Part shown: positions 43,291 through 51,730 of the stretch, piece by piece
How positions within the stretch are numbered: the first letter of the stretch is position 1
Layout: each line of letters opens with the position of its first letter
Assembly (NCBI GenBank): GCA_964393035.1
Contig: CAYMRX010000007.1
Location: 186,001-250,000, forward strand
DNA length: 64,000 bases
Source of the DNA: Tabrizicola_A sp964393035
GTDB lineage: Bacteria > Pseudomonadota > Alphaproteobacteria > Rhodobacterales > Rhodobacteraceae
Reading direction: 5' to 3'
The notes under the pieces: model-generated
What the model was told of the DNA's origin: nothing
Database searches by the model: none
What the model saw: the letters and a program-made list of their open reading frames with translations, nothing else
Position numbers and translations under genes: made by a program

Positions 43291-43713
43291 TCATTCGTCG
43301 CGGTGAACCTTCTCGCGGCGCTCGTGCTTTTCCTGGGCTTCCAGCGTCATGGTCGCGATCGGGCGCGCATCCAGCCGCTTCAGGCTGATCGGCTCGCCGG
43401 TCATTTCGCAATACCCGAACTCACCCTCCTCGATCCGGCGCAGCGCGGCGTCGATCTTGGACACCAGCTTGCGTTGGCGGTCGCGGGTGCGCAGCTCCAG
43501 CGCGCGGTCGGTTTCTTCCGAAGCGCGATCCGCCAGATCAGGCACATTGCGCGCGGAGTCTTGCAGGTTTTCGATGGTTTCGGACGATTGATCCAGCAGT
43601 TCCTGCTTCCAAACCACCAGCTTGCGGCGGAAATACTCCAACTGCCGATCATTCATGAAGGGCTCATCCTCAGCCGGGCGATAATCGTCGGGCAGGAATA
43701 CTTCGGCTTTCAT
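43291..43713 (-). CDS. dksA: DksA family RNA polymerase-binding regulator
   Basis: 140 residues from ATG 43713 (GGAGAA upstream). DksA inserts a coiled coil into the RNA polymerase secondary channel and, with ppGpp, adjusts rRNA and amino-acid promoters. The coiled coil (about 25-95: ..QLEYFRRKLVVWKQELLDQSSETIENL..DLADRASEETDRALELRTRDRQRKL) keeps the tip Asp-x-x-Asp-x-Ala arrangement. The zinc-finger region is atypical: GEFGYCEMTGEPISLKRLDARPIATMTLEAQ has only one Cys where four are usual, so no zinc site can form. Such Cys-poor DksA proteins are common in alphaproteobacteria. Confidence 0.93.
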   Translation of the reverse strand: MKAEVFLPDDYRPAEDEPFMNDRQLEYFRRKLVVWKQELLDQSSETIENLQDSARNVPDLADRASEETDRALELRTRDRQRKLVSKIDAALRRIEEGEFGYCEMTGEPISLKRLDARPIATMTLEAQEKHERREKVHRDE

Positions 43714-43895
43714 GGCGCATTCTCCAATCATGCATAGCACCTGTCGGGGGGCAATTCTGGCTGAACCCCACCCTGACAAGGGCGGCAATGGGCGGTGCAA
43801 TACCGGAATGTAAAGCGATTGTCACTAGCGGTTGCGACAAAATACGGCGACAGATAGTGTCACGCGGCAACACAATTCAGGGCCTTGATCTGACA

Positions 43896-44738
43896 ATGAA
43901 ATTCGCCTCGACCTCGTCTTACGTCGCCGCAGATGACCTTGCGGTTGCGGTCAATGCGGCTGTCACGCTCCAACGCCCCTTGCTGGTCAAGGGCGAACCC
44001 GGAACCGGCAAGACCGAACTGGCCCGTCAGGTGGCCGCAGCCCTTGGGATGCCGCTGATCGAATGGCATGTGAAATCCACCACCAAGGCCCAGCAGGGGC
44101 TTTACGACTATGACGCGGTCAGCCGCTTGCGCGACAGCCAGCTTGGCGATGCCCGCGTGCATGAGGTTCGAAACTATATTCGCAAGGGCAAGTTGTGGCA
44201 GGCTTTCGAGGCCCCGTCCCGCGTGGTCTTGCTGATCGACGAGATCGACAAGGCCGATATCGAATTCCCGAATGACCTTTTGCAGGAGCTCGACCGGATG
44301 GAGTTCCATGTCTATGAAACCGGCGAGACGGTGCGCGCGGCACAGCGCCCGGTGGTCATCATCACCTCGAACAATGAAAAAGACCTGCCCGACGCGTTTT
44401 TGCGCCGCTGCTTTTTCCACTTCATCCGCTTTCCCGATGCCGACACGCTGGCCGCGATCGTGCGGCTGCACTTTCCGGGCATCAAAGAGGCGCTGCTGGC
44501 CACCGCCCTGACCCAGTTCTTCGAATTGCGCGAGGTGCCGGGGCTGAAGAAGAAGCCCTCCACCTCCGAGGTGCTGGATTGGCTGAAACTGATCCTGGCC
44601 GAGGATCTCTCGCCCGAGGATCTGCGGCGTGACGGCAAGCACAGCCTGCCGCGCCTGCATGGGGCGCTGCTGAAAAACGAACAGGATGTGCAACTGTTCG
44701 AGCGTCTGGCCTTTTTGAACCGCGGCGGTCGGGGGTAA
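43896..44738 (+). CDS. MoxR-type AAA+ ATPase
   Basis: 280 residues from ATG 43896; the upstream open frame is not conserved-looking. Walker A is GEPGTGKTE (about 30-38), Walker B is VVLLIDEIDKAD, sensor 1 is IITSNNEKDLPDAFLRRCFFHF with the arginine finger. MoxR ATPases act as chaperones for metal-cofactor insertion or complex assembly, typically with a VWA-domain partner. That partner is the CoxE-like gene at 46986. The closest well-studied relative is CoxD of carbon monoxide dehydrogenase maturation, but no cox structural genes are present. Confidence 0.9.
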   Translation: MKFASTSSYVAADDLAVAVNAAVTLQRPLLVKGEPGTGKTELARQVAAALGMPLIEWHVKSTTKAQQGLYDYDAVSRLRDSQLGDARVHEVRNYIRKGKLWQAFEAPSRVVLLIDEIDKADIEFPNDLLQELDRMEFHVYETGETVRAAQRPVVIITSNNEKDLPDAFLRRCFFHFIRFPDADTLAAIVRLHFPGIKEALLATALTQFFELREVPGLKKKPSTSEVLDWLKLILAEDLSPEDLRRDGKHSLPRLHGALLKNEQDVQLFERLAFLNRGGRG

Positions 44739-45392
44739 CGGGAACCGATGGCCCGTCTGTCGGCCGGTATTTGCGCAAATGCAGCGAATCGGGCGATTCT
44801 GCCGATATTTAGCCATGGTCCTGACACAATCTACTCACGAAACACATAAATTTGAAATACATTGAAACATTGCGTGATATCGCGAGCGTAAATCTGGCGT
44901 TTCCAGCCCGGAACATATCCATGGGTAGATCGGGCCATTGGCTGCAAAAACCGCAAGATTGACATGAACCTGCCCCGTTAACGACACTGCAACCATGTTG
45001 ACTGTCTTCAGTGACGGTATGGGTTTCGGTAACGGTTTTTTGGCTCCTCTGCCCCTTGGCCACTCGCGGTCAGGATGTTCGGCAAAGGGTCCCTCGGCGC
45101 GGCATGCTCGACGCGCAGGGAAACCGGAACGAAGGCCAGACCGGCACCTCAGAAGGCAGGTCGCGGTGGGGATTGCGTCCGGCCATTTGTCCCAGAGGCC
45201 AAAGGTGCGTTTTGCACCGGCGGTTTCGGGGTGCGGCAACGGAACGGGTCTTGCCCGGATCAGTAAAGCCCTTGGGGTCAGGTGCGGGGGCACCTTCCCC
45301 AAGGGCGCTGAACCGGAAAGGCACGGGGGCGGCGCAGCACCTTGCCTTTTCATCCGGGGGCAACCCCATATTTATAGGTTAGCTGCCAAGCC
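44739..45392. other. Long intergenic region, partly structured
   Basis: 654 bases with no convincing gene. The first 260 bases are AT-richer than the surroundings. The last part (45204-45350) carries several strong hairpins described separately. Open frames on both strands lack ribosome sites and recognisable content. Confidence 0.55.
45204..45350 (+). other. Candidate structured RNA
   Basis: Successive stems are GGTGC/GCACC (45204-45218), CGGG/CCCG (45245-45257), a long hairpin of GCCCTTGGGG/CCCCAAGGGC with inner AGGTGC/GCACCT (45268-45306), and AAAGGCA/TGCCTTT followed by TT (45317-45350), which resembles a terminator. The order and the terminal T-run suggest an RNA ending about 45350, just before the DUF2927 gene. 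It could equally be the leader of that gene. Confidence 0.3.
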
Positions 45393-46760
45393 ATGCGCCG
45401 TATTTCCGCTTTCGCCTTGTGCCTTATTTCGGCCTGTGCGCCCGTGCCGAACGCCGAAGTGACCAAATCCTCGGCCCCTGACAGCGGGGCGATCACCGCC
45501 CTGCCCGCCTTGCAGGCCATGCCCAGCGGCGCCCCTGTGGCGGCCCGGCGCGGCAATGTCGAGATCGTCCGCGATTTTCTTGACCTGAGTTTTCGCATGG
45601 AAAGCGGCCGCGCCCTGCCGGTGATGAGCCGCTTTGAAGGCCCGATCACGGTGGCGATGACCGGCGATGTGCCGAAATCGGCCGGGGCGGAGCTGGCGCG
45701 GCTGATGGGGCGGTTGCGCCATGAGGCGGGGCTTGACATGCAGCTGGCCCCCGCCGGGCAAACCGCCGCGATCACCATTGAATTCCTGCCGCGCAACCAG
45801 ATGCGCCGCGTTGTGCCGACGGCTGCCTGCTTTGTGGTGCCGGGCGTCACCTCCTTCGCCGATTACAAGGCCGCGCGGGGCACGGCGGCGGTCGATTGGG
45901 CGCAGATCACCCGGCGCAGCCATGCCGCGATCTTTGTGCCCTCGGACACCAGCGCCCAAGAGGTGCGCGATTGCCTGCACGAGGAGGTGGCGCAGGCCAC
46001 CGGCCCGCTGAACGATCTCTATCACCTGCCCGATTCCGCCTTTAACGATGACAATTTCCATACCGTCCTGACCAGCTTCGACATGCTGATCCTGCGCGCC
46101 TATTACGCGCCTGAATTGCAGTCGGGCATGAACGAGGCCGAGGTCGCCCGCCGCCTGCCCGCCCTGATGGCCCGGCTGAACCCCGGTGGCGAGGGGCGCG
46201 GCGGCACGTTGAAGACCATCGCCCCAAGGGCTTGGGTCGCGGCGGTGGAACAATCGTTCGGCGTGCGCAACGGCAATGCCAAGGCCGCCGCCGAACGGAT
46301 GCTGTCGATCGCCATGGCGCAGGGCTGGAGCGATGCGCGCATGGGGTTTTCCTATTATGCCCTTGGCCGGGCGCAGAGCACCTCGAACCCCGAGGCGGCC
46401 GTGCGCGCCTTTGCCGCGGCGGGCCGCATCTACCGCGCGCTGCCCGGCGGCGAGGTGCATGCCGCCCATGTCGACATGCAACTGGCCGCGATTGCGCTGT
46501 CAACCGGGCAACCGGCCCAAGCCACCCAATTCGCCGACCGCGCCATTCCGGTGGTGAAACGCGCCGAAAACGCCGCCCTGCTGGCGACGCTGATGCTCAT
46601 CAAGGCCGAGGCCTATGAGGCGCAAGGCATGGTCGCCGAGGCCCGGGCGCTGCGTCTCGACAGTCTGGGATGGGCGCGTTATGGCTTCGGCTCGGAAGCG
46701 CAGGTGCGCGCCCGGATGTCGGAAGTTGCGGCATTGGGCGCCCGCGGGCGCAGGGGCTAA
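45393..46760 (+). CDS. DUF2927 lipoprotein
   Basis: 455 residues. The N-terminus MRRISAFALCLISACAPVP is a lipoprotein signal with lipobox LISAC. DUF2927 covers about 60-250 and includes a CLHEEVAQATGPLNDLYHLPDSAFNDDNFHTVLT block, whose HEE suggests a zincin-like metal site that I cannot prove. The C-terminal third (about 300-440) has helical repeats reminiscent of TPR/Sel1 units (..AAERMLSIAMAQGWSDARMGFSYYALGRAQSTSNPEAAVRAFAAAGRIYRAL..). It lies between the MoxR gene and its VWA partner and probably belongs to the same unit. The function is unknown. Confidence 0.85.
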   Translation: MRRISAFALCLISACAPVPNAEVTKSSAPDSGAITALPALQAMPSGAPVAARRGNVEIVRDFLDLSFRMESGRALPVMSRFEGPITVAMTGDVPKSAGAELARLMGRLRHEAGLDMQLAPAGQTAAITIEFLPRNQMRRVVPTAACFVVPGVTSFADYKAARGTAAVDWAQITRRSHAAIFVPSDTSAQEVRDCLHEEVAQATGPLNDLYHLPDSAFNDDNFHTVLTSFDMLILRAYYAPELQSGMNEAEVARRLPALMARLNPGGEGRGGTLKTIAPRAWVAAVEQSFGVRNGNAKAAAERMLSIAMAQGWSDARMGFSYYALGRAQSTSNPEAAVRAFAAAGRIYRALPGGEVHAAHVDMQLAAIALSTGQPAQATQFADRAIPVVKRAENAALLATLMLIKAEAYEAQGMVAEARALRLDSLGWARYGFGSEAQVRARMSEVAALGARGRRG

Positions 46761-46801
46761 GGGGCGCGGCACGAACCGGCCCCGGCAAAAGGGGTCGGAT
46801 C

Positions 46802-46981
46802 GTGTTCATTCCTGTCTTTGTGCTGGCGGCATTGGTTCTGGGGGCGGCAATCGGTGCATGGCGGGCCAAGCGGCGCGGCGGCAAGGCGTTGGACATGCTG
46901 CAATATGCGGCGGCCCATGCCATCCCGCTGATGATCGTGGCGATGTTCGTGACGATCCTCCTCGACCGCACGGGCCACTAA
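46802..46981 (+). CDS. Small membrane protein between DUF2927 and VWA genes
   Basis: 59 residues from GTG 46802, with AAGGGG at good spacing. Two membrane helices, about 2-20 (FIPVFVLAALVLGAAIGAW) and 38-55 (AHAIPLMIVAMFVTILL), are separated by a basic loop RAKRRGGKALDMLQY. It ends four bases before the VWA start, so it is tightly coupled with the VWA gene. No known family; possibly a membrane anchor for the MoxR/VWA system. Confidence 0.65.
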   Translation: MFIPVFVLAALVLGAAIGAWRAKRRGGKALDMLQYAAAHAIPLMIVAMFVTILLDRTGH

Positions 46982-46985
46982 GGCC

Positions 46986-48167
46986 ATGTTCCTGCCCTTC
47001 TTCCTTGCCTTGCGCGATGAAGGGGTGCCGGTATCCTTGCGCGAATACCTTGCCTTTCTTGAGGGGGTGAAGGCCGGTCTGGTGACCTATGAGCCGGAAG
47101 GGTTCTATTATCTGGGCCGCGTCTCCATGGTGAAAGACGAGCGTCACCTTGACCGCTATGATCGCGCTTTTTCCAAATCCTTCAGTGGCTTGGAGGCGAT
47201 TTCTGACACGGATGTCTTGCAGGCCATCGACCTGCCCGCCGAGTGGCTGGCCAAAATGGCCGAAAAGCATCTCAGCCCGGAAGAACGCGCCCAGATCGAG
47301 GCATTGGGCGGCTTTGACAAGCTGATGGAGACGCTGAAGGAGCGGCTTGCGGAACAAAAGGGCCGCCATCAGGGCGGCAACAAATGGATCGGCACGGCGG
47401 GCACCAGCCCCTTTGGCGCCTATGGCTATAACCCCGAAGGCGTGCGGATCGGGCAGGATCACAGCCGCCATCAGCGGGCCGTCAAGGTCTGGGACAAGCG
47501 CGAATTTCGCAATCTGGATGACAGCGTGGAGCTGGGCACCCGCAACATCAAGGTGGCGTTGCGCCGGTTGCGCAAATGGGCGCGCGACGGGGCGGCGGAG
47601 GAGTTCGATCTGGATGGCACCATCCGCGCCACCGCCGAACATGGCTGGCTGGATGTGCAGACCCGGCCCGAGCGGCGCAATGCGGTGAAGGTGCTGCTGT
47701 TTCTCGACATCGGCGGGTCAATGGACCCCTATGTGAAGGTGATGGAGGAGCTGTTTTCTGCCGCAAAGGCCGAATTCAAACATCTCGTGCCGTTCTACTT
47801 TCACAACTGCCTTTATGAAGGGGTCTGGCGCGACAATGCCCGGCGTTGGGACGCGCAAACCTCAACCGCCGAGGTGCTGCGCACCTATGGCTCTGACTAC
47901 AAATGCATTTTCGTGGGTGACGCCAGCATGAGCCCCTATGAAATCCTGCATCCGGGCGGCGCCAATGAACATTGGAACCCCGAGGCGGGGCAGGTCTGGC
48001 TCTCCCGCGCCTGCGCGCAATGGCCGAACCATCTGTGGATCAACCCGGTGCCTGAAGCGCATTGGCAGTATACCCAGTCGATCCGCCTGATTTCCGAGAT
48101 TTTCGCCGGACGCATGGTGCCGATGACGCTGGAGGGCATCGCCCGTGGCATCAAGACATTGCGCTGA
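46986..48167 (+). CDS. VWA-domain (CoxE-like) protein
   Basis: 393 residues. CoxE-like proteins partner MoxR ATPases. The N-terminus MFLPFFLALRDEGVPVSLREYLAFLEGVKAGL is the family opening. The von Willebrand A domain begins at about 236 with a modified MIDAS, FLDIGGSMDPYV (DxGxS), and continues with IFVGDASMSPYEI. The interdomain region (..DNLD-like RNLDDSVELGTRNIKVALRRLRKWARDG..) is conserved in the family. Metal binding at MIDAS probably mediates the target contact. It works with the MoxR protein of this cluster. Confidence 0.9.
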   Translation: MFLPFFLALRDEGVPVSLREYLAFLEGVKAGLVTYEPEGFYYLGRVSMVKDERHLDRYDRAFSKSFSGLEAISDTDVLQAIDLPAEWLAKMAEKHLSPEERAQIEALGGFDKLMETLKERLAEQKGRHQGGNKWIGTAGTSPFGAYGYNPEGVRIGQDHSRHQRAVKVWDKREFRNLDDSVELGTRNIKVALRRLRKWARDGAAEEFDLDGTIRATAEHGWLDVQTRPERRNAVKVLLFLDIGGSMDPYVKVMEELFSAAKAEFKHLVPFYFHNCLYEGVWRDNARRWDAQTSTAEVLRTYGSDYKCIFVGDASMSPYEILHPGGANEHWNPEAGQVWLSRACAQWPNHLWINPVPEAHWQYTQSIRLISEIFAGRMVPMTLEGIARGIKTLR

Positions 48168-48192
48168 GCCGCGTTTGCGCCATATCTGAGGC

Positions 48193-48879
48193 ATGGTGCT
48201 GAAACTCCTCCCCTTTCTTCTGGCGATTGGCTACGCGCTTTTGATGCTGCGCTTTTCGGTCTGGCAGACCCAGCGCCTGTTGAATTCCAACTCCAAACCC
48301 TTGCTGGACACCGAGATCACCCAGCTTGCTGCGCGTTTGGCCGAGGCGCTGGATGTGACCGCGATCCGGGTGCATGTGTTCGAGATTGACGCCGTGAACG
48401 GGCTTGCCGCGCCGGATGGCCGCATCTTCCTGACCCGCGGTTTTCTGGCCGCCCGTGCAAGGGGCGAGGTCACGGCCGAGGAATTGGCCAGCGTCATCGC
48501 GCATGAGCTGGGCCATGTGGCGCTTGGCCATCTGCGGCGGCGGATGATTGATTTCACCGGGCAGAACGCGGTTTTTGTGGTGCTTTCGGCCTTTCTCAAC
48601 CGGTTTTTGCCCTTCATCGGCATCTGGATCGCCAATCTGATCTCCACCGCGCTGATGGCGCGGCTGTCGCGCCGGGACGAGTTCGAGGCCGACGCCTATG
48701 CCTCGGCGCTGTTGACCAAGGCCGGGATCGGCACCGCGCCACAAAAATCGCTGTTTCAAAAGCTGGACGCGCTGACCAAGGCGCGGGGGGCTGAAATTCC
48801 GGTCTGGCTGCGCAGCCATCCCCATACCGAAGACCGCATTGCCGCGATTGAGGCGATGGAGGTGCGCTGGGGGGTTTAG
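48193..48879 (+). CDS. M48 family zinc metalloprotease
   Basis: 228 residues. One N-terminal membrane segment (about 3-20) precedes a catalytic domain with HELGHVALGH (zincin HExxH) and the third ligand Glu in RRDEFEADAYA. It ends with SHPHTEDRIAAIEAM, typical of M48/HtpX-like proteases. It probably acts in membrane protein or envelope quality control. It follows the VWA gene by 25 bases. Its stop overlaps that of the convergent PIN gene. Confidence 0.9.
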   Translation: MVLKLLPFLLAIGYALLMLRFSVWQTQRLLNSNSKPLLDTEITQLAARLAEALDVTAIRVHVFEIDAVNGLAAPDGRIFLTRGFLAARARGEVTAEELASVIAHELGHVALGHLRRRMIDFTGQNAVFVVLSAFLNRFLPFIGIWIANLISTALMARLSRRDEFEADAYASALLTKAGIGTAPQKSLFQKLDALTKARGAEIPVWLRSHPHTEDRIAAIEAMEVRWGV

Positions 48880-49436
48880 CCCCCACCTCGTTCATCTGAC
48901 TCGATCGCCTTGCCAAGCCTGCGCAATTGCGCCCGTTTCATCAGCGCCTTCAACGGAATCTCCTGCCCCAACATGCGTTCCGCCGTGGCGTGGACGTCGC
49001 GCACCACCTGCGCCACCTCGGCCGGATGGCGGGCATGAAGCTGGCACAGCAATTGATCGGGATCGAGACGGATCAGCCCCTCATCCGCCAGCACGGGCCG
49101 GGGAAAATCCTGCGCGTTGAAGGTGACAAGCGCATCGGCATGGGCCGAAATGGCCACGGCCAGCACATGGATGTCATTGGGATCAGGCAGATGCAGCCGC
49201 GCCTCGATATTCGGTTGCGCGCGTTGCAGGGCGGCGGGAAAGGCAAGGCGGGCAAGGGTGGCCTGCGCCTCGGCCTCCATCGCGGCCACCTCGCCCAGCT
49301 TGGCCGTGGCGCGCACCCATTCGCCTAAGATCCGCTCGGACCAGATCGGCTGGTAAAGCCCGCGCGCCGCCACCCCCAAAAGGATTTCCCGCAAGACGGT
49401 GGGAAACAGCACGCAGGCATCCAGAACCGCTTTCAT
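48876..49436 (-). CDS. PIN domain protein
   Basis: 186 residues. PIN domains are Mg-dependent ribonucleases. Acidic active-site residues are visible in VLDACVLFP, in ..DPNDIHVLAVAISAHADALVTFNAQDFP and in LADEG. The C-terminal extension (about 120-186) resembles the PIN_3 subgroup. VapC-type toxins have a small antitoxin directly upstream. Here the upstream gene is the RlmI-like methyltransferase, only 6 bases away, so no antitoxin is encoded next to it. It may be a housekeeping RNase or an orphan toxin. Confidence 0.82.
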   Translation of the reverse strand: MKAVLDACVLFPTVLREILLGVAARGLYQPIWSERILGEWVRATAKLGEVAAMEAEAQATLARLAFPAALQRAQPNIEARLHLPDPNDIHVLAVAISAHADALVTFNAQDFPRPVLADEGLIRLDPDQLLCQLHARHPAEVAQVVRDVHATAERMLGQEIPLKALMKRAQLRRLGKAIESDERGGG

Positions 49437-49442
49437 TGCCGC

Positions 49443-50669
49443 TCAGCCATCCAGATGGAAGACCAGCGATTTCAGATAGCCGCTTTCGGCCAATTGCGGC
49501 AGAATCGGGTGATCGGGGCCGGCGAAACCGGTGTGGATGATCTGCCCGCGCCGCCCGCCGCGCCCGATACCCCGCGCCGAAGCATTGCGGAAGGCCGACA
49601 GGTCCGCCGCATGGCTGCACGAACACAAGACGAGATAGCCGCCCGGTGCCACCAAGGGGGCCGCCAGCCGGGCCACCCGTTCATAGGCACGCAGCCCCGC
49701 CTCCAGCGCCGGTTTGGCGGGCGTAAAGGCGGGCGGGTCGCAGATCACCAGATCGAAACGCGCGGCCTCCGCCCCCAAGGCCTCCAGCACCTCAAAGGCG
49801 TCGCCCTGCCGGGTGGAAAACCTTGCCCCGAAACCAGAGGCCTCCGCCCCCTGCCCGGCCAAGGCCAATGCGGCAGCCGAGGCATCGACCGACAGCGCCG
49901 ATGCCGCCCCGCCCGCCAGTGCGGCCAAGGCAAAGCCGCCGACATGGGAAAACACATCCAAGACGCGCGCACCCTTGGCCAGACGCGCGGCAAAGGCATG
50001 GTTCGGCCGCTGGTCATAAAACAGGCCGGTTTTCTGGCCGCCCATCAGATCGGCCATATAGGTGGCGCCGTTCATCGGCACCGGGATGGGCGCATCAATG
50101 GCCCCTGCAACCAGCGCGGTTTCCTCGGCCAGGCCTTCCAGCCCACGCGCGCGCCCCGTGCCGTTCTTGACCACGCGGGAAACGCCCGTGACCTGCATCA
50201 GCGCGGCCACCAGCGCCTCGAAATGCGCCTCGGCCCAGGCGGCGTTGGGCTGGATCACCGCCGCATCGCCAAACCGGTCAATGACGACGCCCGGCAAACC
50301 ATCCGCCTCGGCATGGATCAGGCGGTAGAAGGGAGCGTCAAACAACCGGTCGCGCAGCGCAAGGGCGCGGGTCAGACGGGCCGCGAACCAAGCCTGATTG
50401 ATCTCCGCCTGCGGGTCGCGGTCCAGCATCCGGGCGATGATCTTGGATTTGGTGTTCACCGTCACCAGCCCCAAGGGCCGCCGCTCGCCATCTTCCAACA
50501 CGGCCAGCGCGCCGGGAGCCAAGTTTTGCGTACGCCGGTCGGTGACCAGCTCATCCGCATAGACCCACGGGAAACCATGGCGGATCGCCCGCGCCTCGGC
50601 CTTGGGCTTCAGCCGGACAACGGGGCGGGACGGAAGGGCGGGTTCGTCAAACGAAGGAGAGGAGGTCAT
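49443..50669 (-). CDS. Class I SAM-dependent rRNA methyltransferase, RlmI-like
   Basis: 408 residues from the second of two adjacent ATGs (50669), which is better spaced from GGGGAGG. The N-terminal PUA domain (about 15-95: ..VVRLKPKAEARAIRHGFPWVYADELV.., ..VNTKSKIIARML..) and the Rossmann methyltransferase domain (..GQKTGLFYDQRPNHAFAARLAKGARVLDVFSHVGGFALAAL..) are characteristic. The catalytic loop is VICDPPAFTPAK. E. coli RlmI methylates 23S rRNA C1962 (m5C); the same target is likely but not proven. It is coupled to the PIN gene downstream. Confidence 0.9.
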   Translation of the reverse strand: MTSSPSFDEPALPSRPVVRLKPKAEARAIRHGFPWVYADELVTDRRTQNLAPGALAVLEDGERRPLGLVTVNTKSKIIARMLDRDPQAEINQAWFAARLTRALALRDRLFDAPFYRLIHAEADGLPGVVIDRFGDAAVIQPNAAWAEAHFEALVAALMQVTGVSRVVKNGTGRARGLEGLAEETALVAGAIDAPIPVPMNGATYMADLMGGQKTGLFYDQRPNHAFAARLAKGARVLDVFSHVGGFALAALAGGAASALSVDASAAALALAGQGAEASGFGARFSTRQGDAFEVLEALGAEAARFDLVICDPPAFTPAKPALEAGLRAYERVARLAAPLVAPGGYLVLCSCSHAADLSAFRNASARGIGRGGRRGQIIHTGFAGPDHPILPQLAESGYLKSLVFHLDG

Positions 50670-50712
50670 CATGACCTCCCCTTAGCCTGTTTCCGCAGAT
50701 CGGAAAAGCCGC

Positions 50713-51411
50713 TTACTCGGTCACCGCCATCGGCGGGGTCGCCAGCCGCGACACGATCTGTTCCTCGCTGGCCGGGGCCGACAATTCCCGCCGGATCACC
50801 TGGGCCAGACGTTCCACCGTCACCACGCGCTGGGTGCGGCCCGCGCGCTCCTCCTCGATCGCGGCCGACCCGCCGGAGGCTTTGACATCCGCCACCACCT
50901 CACGCGGGCCGTCAATCACCGCCCCCGAGGCGGCATCGCGCAAGGTCAGGACAAAGCGCATCTCATGCATGCCGCCAAAGGTGTAGCGGGTCTTTTCGGT
51001 CAGCGCATGAAAGCGCGTCACCTCAACCTCCAGATCCACCTTGCGACCCTTTTGCATGGCGGCGGTGCCAGCCGCCATCGCATCGCGGAATATCGCCGAC
51101 ACCTGCGCATAACGATCCCCCAGCGCCTCACCCCGCCAGACGATATCGGCATGCGGCTTGAAGGTATTGGCCTCGGACACTTTCAGGCGGCTGGGCACCG
51201 TGACGCGGATCGCCTCGACGTCATATTGCGCCACCAGATAGGCGGTGGCGGCCTCCATCTCGCTGCCAGCCGATTGCGAATTGGCCGCGCCAAAGCTGGC
51301 GGCAAGTTCTCCCGCCAAAGGCGCGCCCCGCGTCGCCGGGTCATTGGCCGAGACACAGGCCGACAGGCCAAGTGCTGCAAGCCCGAGGATCAGTTGACGG
51401 AACGATGTCAT
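50713..51411 (-). CDS. Putative lipoprotein (DUF6778-like)
   Basis: 232 residues from ATG 51411 (MTSFRQLILG...), which has AGAAGG 9 bases upstream; the first ATG at 51420 abuts the ribosome site. The signal peptide ends in a lipobox, LGLSAC. The mature part is mixed alpha/beta (..YDVEAIRVTVPSRLKVSEANTFKPHADIVWRGEALGDRYAQVSAIFRDAM.., ..KVDLEVEVTRFHALTEKTRYTFGGMHEMRFVLTLRDAASG..). I think it belongs to the DUF6778 group of Rhodobacteraceae lipoproteins, from memory only. The function is unknown. It is divergent from edd. Confidence 0.75.
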   Translation of the reverse strand: MTSFRQLILGLAALGLSACVSANDPATRGAPLAGELAASFGAANSQSAGSEMEAATAYLVAQYDVEAIRVTVPSRLKVSEANTFKPHADIVWRGEALGDRYAQVSAIFRDAMAAGTAAMQKGRKVDLEVEVTRFHALTEKTRYTFGGMHEMRFVLTLRDAASGAVIDGPREVVADVKASGGSAAIEEERAGRTQRVVTVERLAQVIRRELSAPASEEQIVSRLATPPMAVTE

Positions 51412-51420
51412 CTTTCGCAT

Positions 51421-51730
51421 CCTTCTTTTCGCCCCATGAGGCGCGTTGGTTTGGTTTATGATCCGTAAATGTGGCTGCTTTGCGCCCGATCCGGTGCATT
51501 TTCAGGGAAGCTTGCCCCGCTGCTCCTTCGCTTTCGGGCGCGATGCTTTGGGTGAAATGGGCGCGATTGGCCTTGTTTCTGGCCCCGGATGGCCGCAAAA
51601 GGCTTTGTGCGCCCGTGATTGCGGCAAGACTTGTTAGCGCTAACATGTTGTGCTATGAAAGCGCCATTCGCCCGTTCCAAAACCCGTTTCAAGCGGCAAC
51701 CAAGGGACGCGCCCGGCCATACGAGGGATC
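51421..51730. other. Divergent intergenic region upstream of edd
   Basis: About 310 bases between the lipoprotein gene and edd. It holds the edd promoter and palindromic operator (51631-51659). The rest shows no gene or strong hairpin. Confidence 0.7.
51631..51659 (+). promoter_or_regulatory. edd-eda promoter with LacI-type operator
   Basis: TTGTTA (51631-51636), 17-bp spacer, TATGAA (51654-51659) with an extended TGC before it. The 14-bp perfect palindrome TGTTAGCGCTAACA (51632-51645), of LacI-family type with a central CG, covers the -35 and spacer, so a bound repressor would block the promoter. Confidence 0.72.

Noticed and set aside
44835..45382. Short frames on both strands in the MoxR-DUF2927 gap, considered as genes or a pseudogene
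   Set aside because: There are no ribosome sites or motifs, and the frames overlap a hairpin-rich stretch better explained as RNA or regulatory structure.
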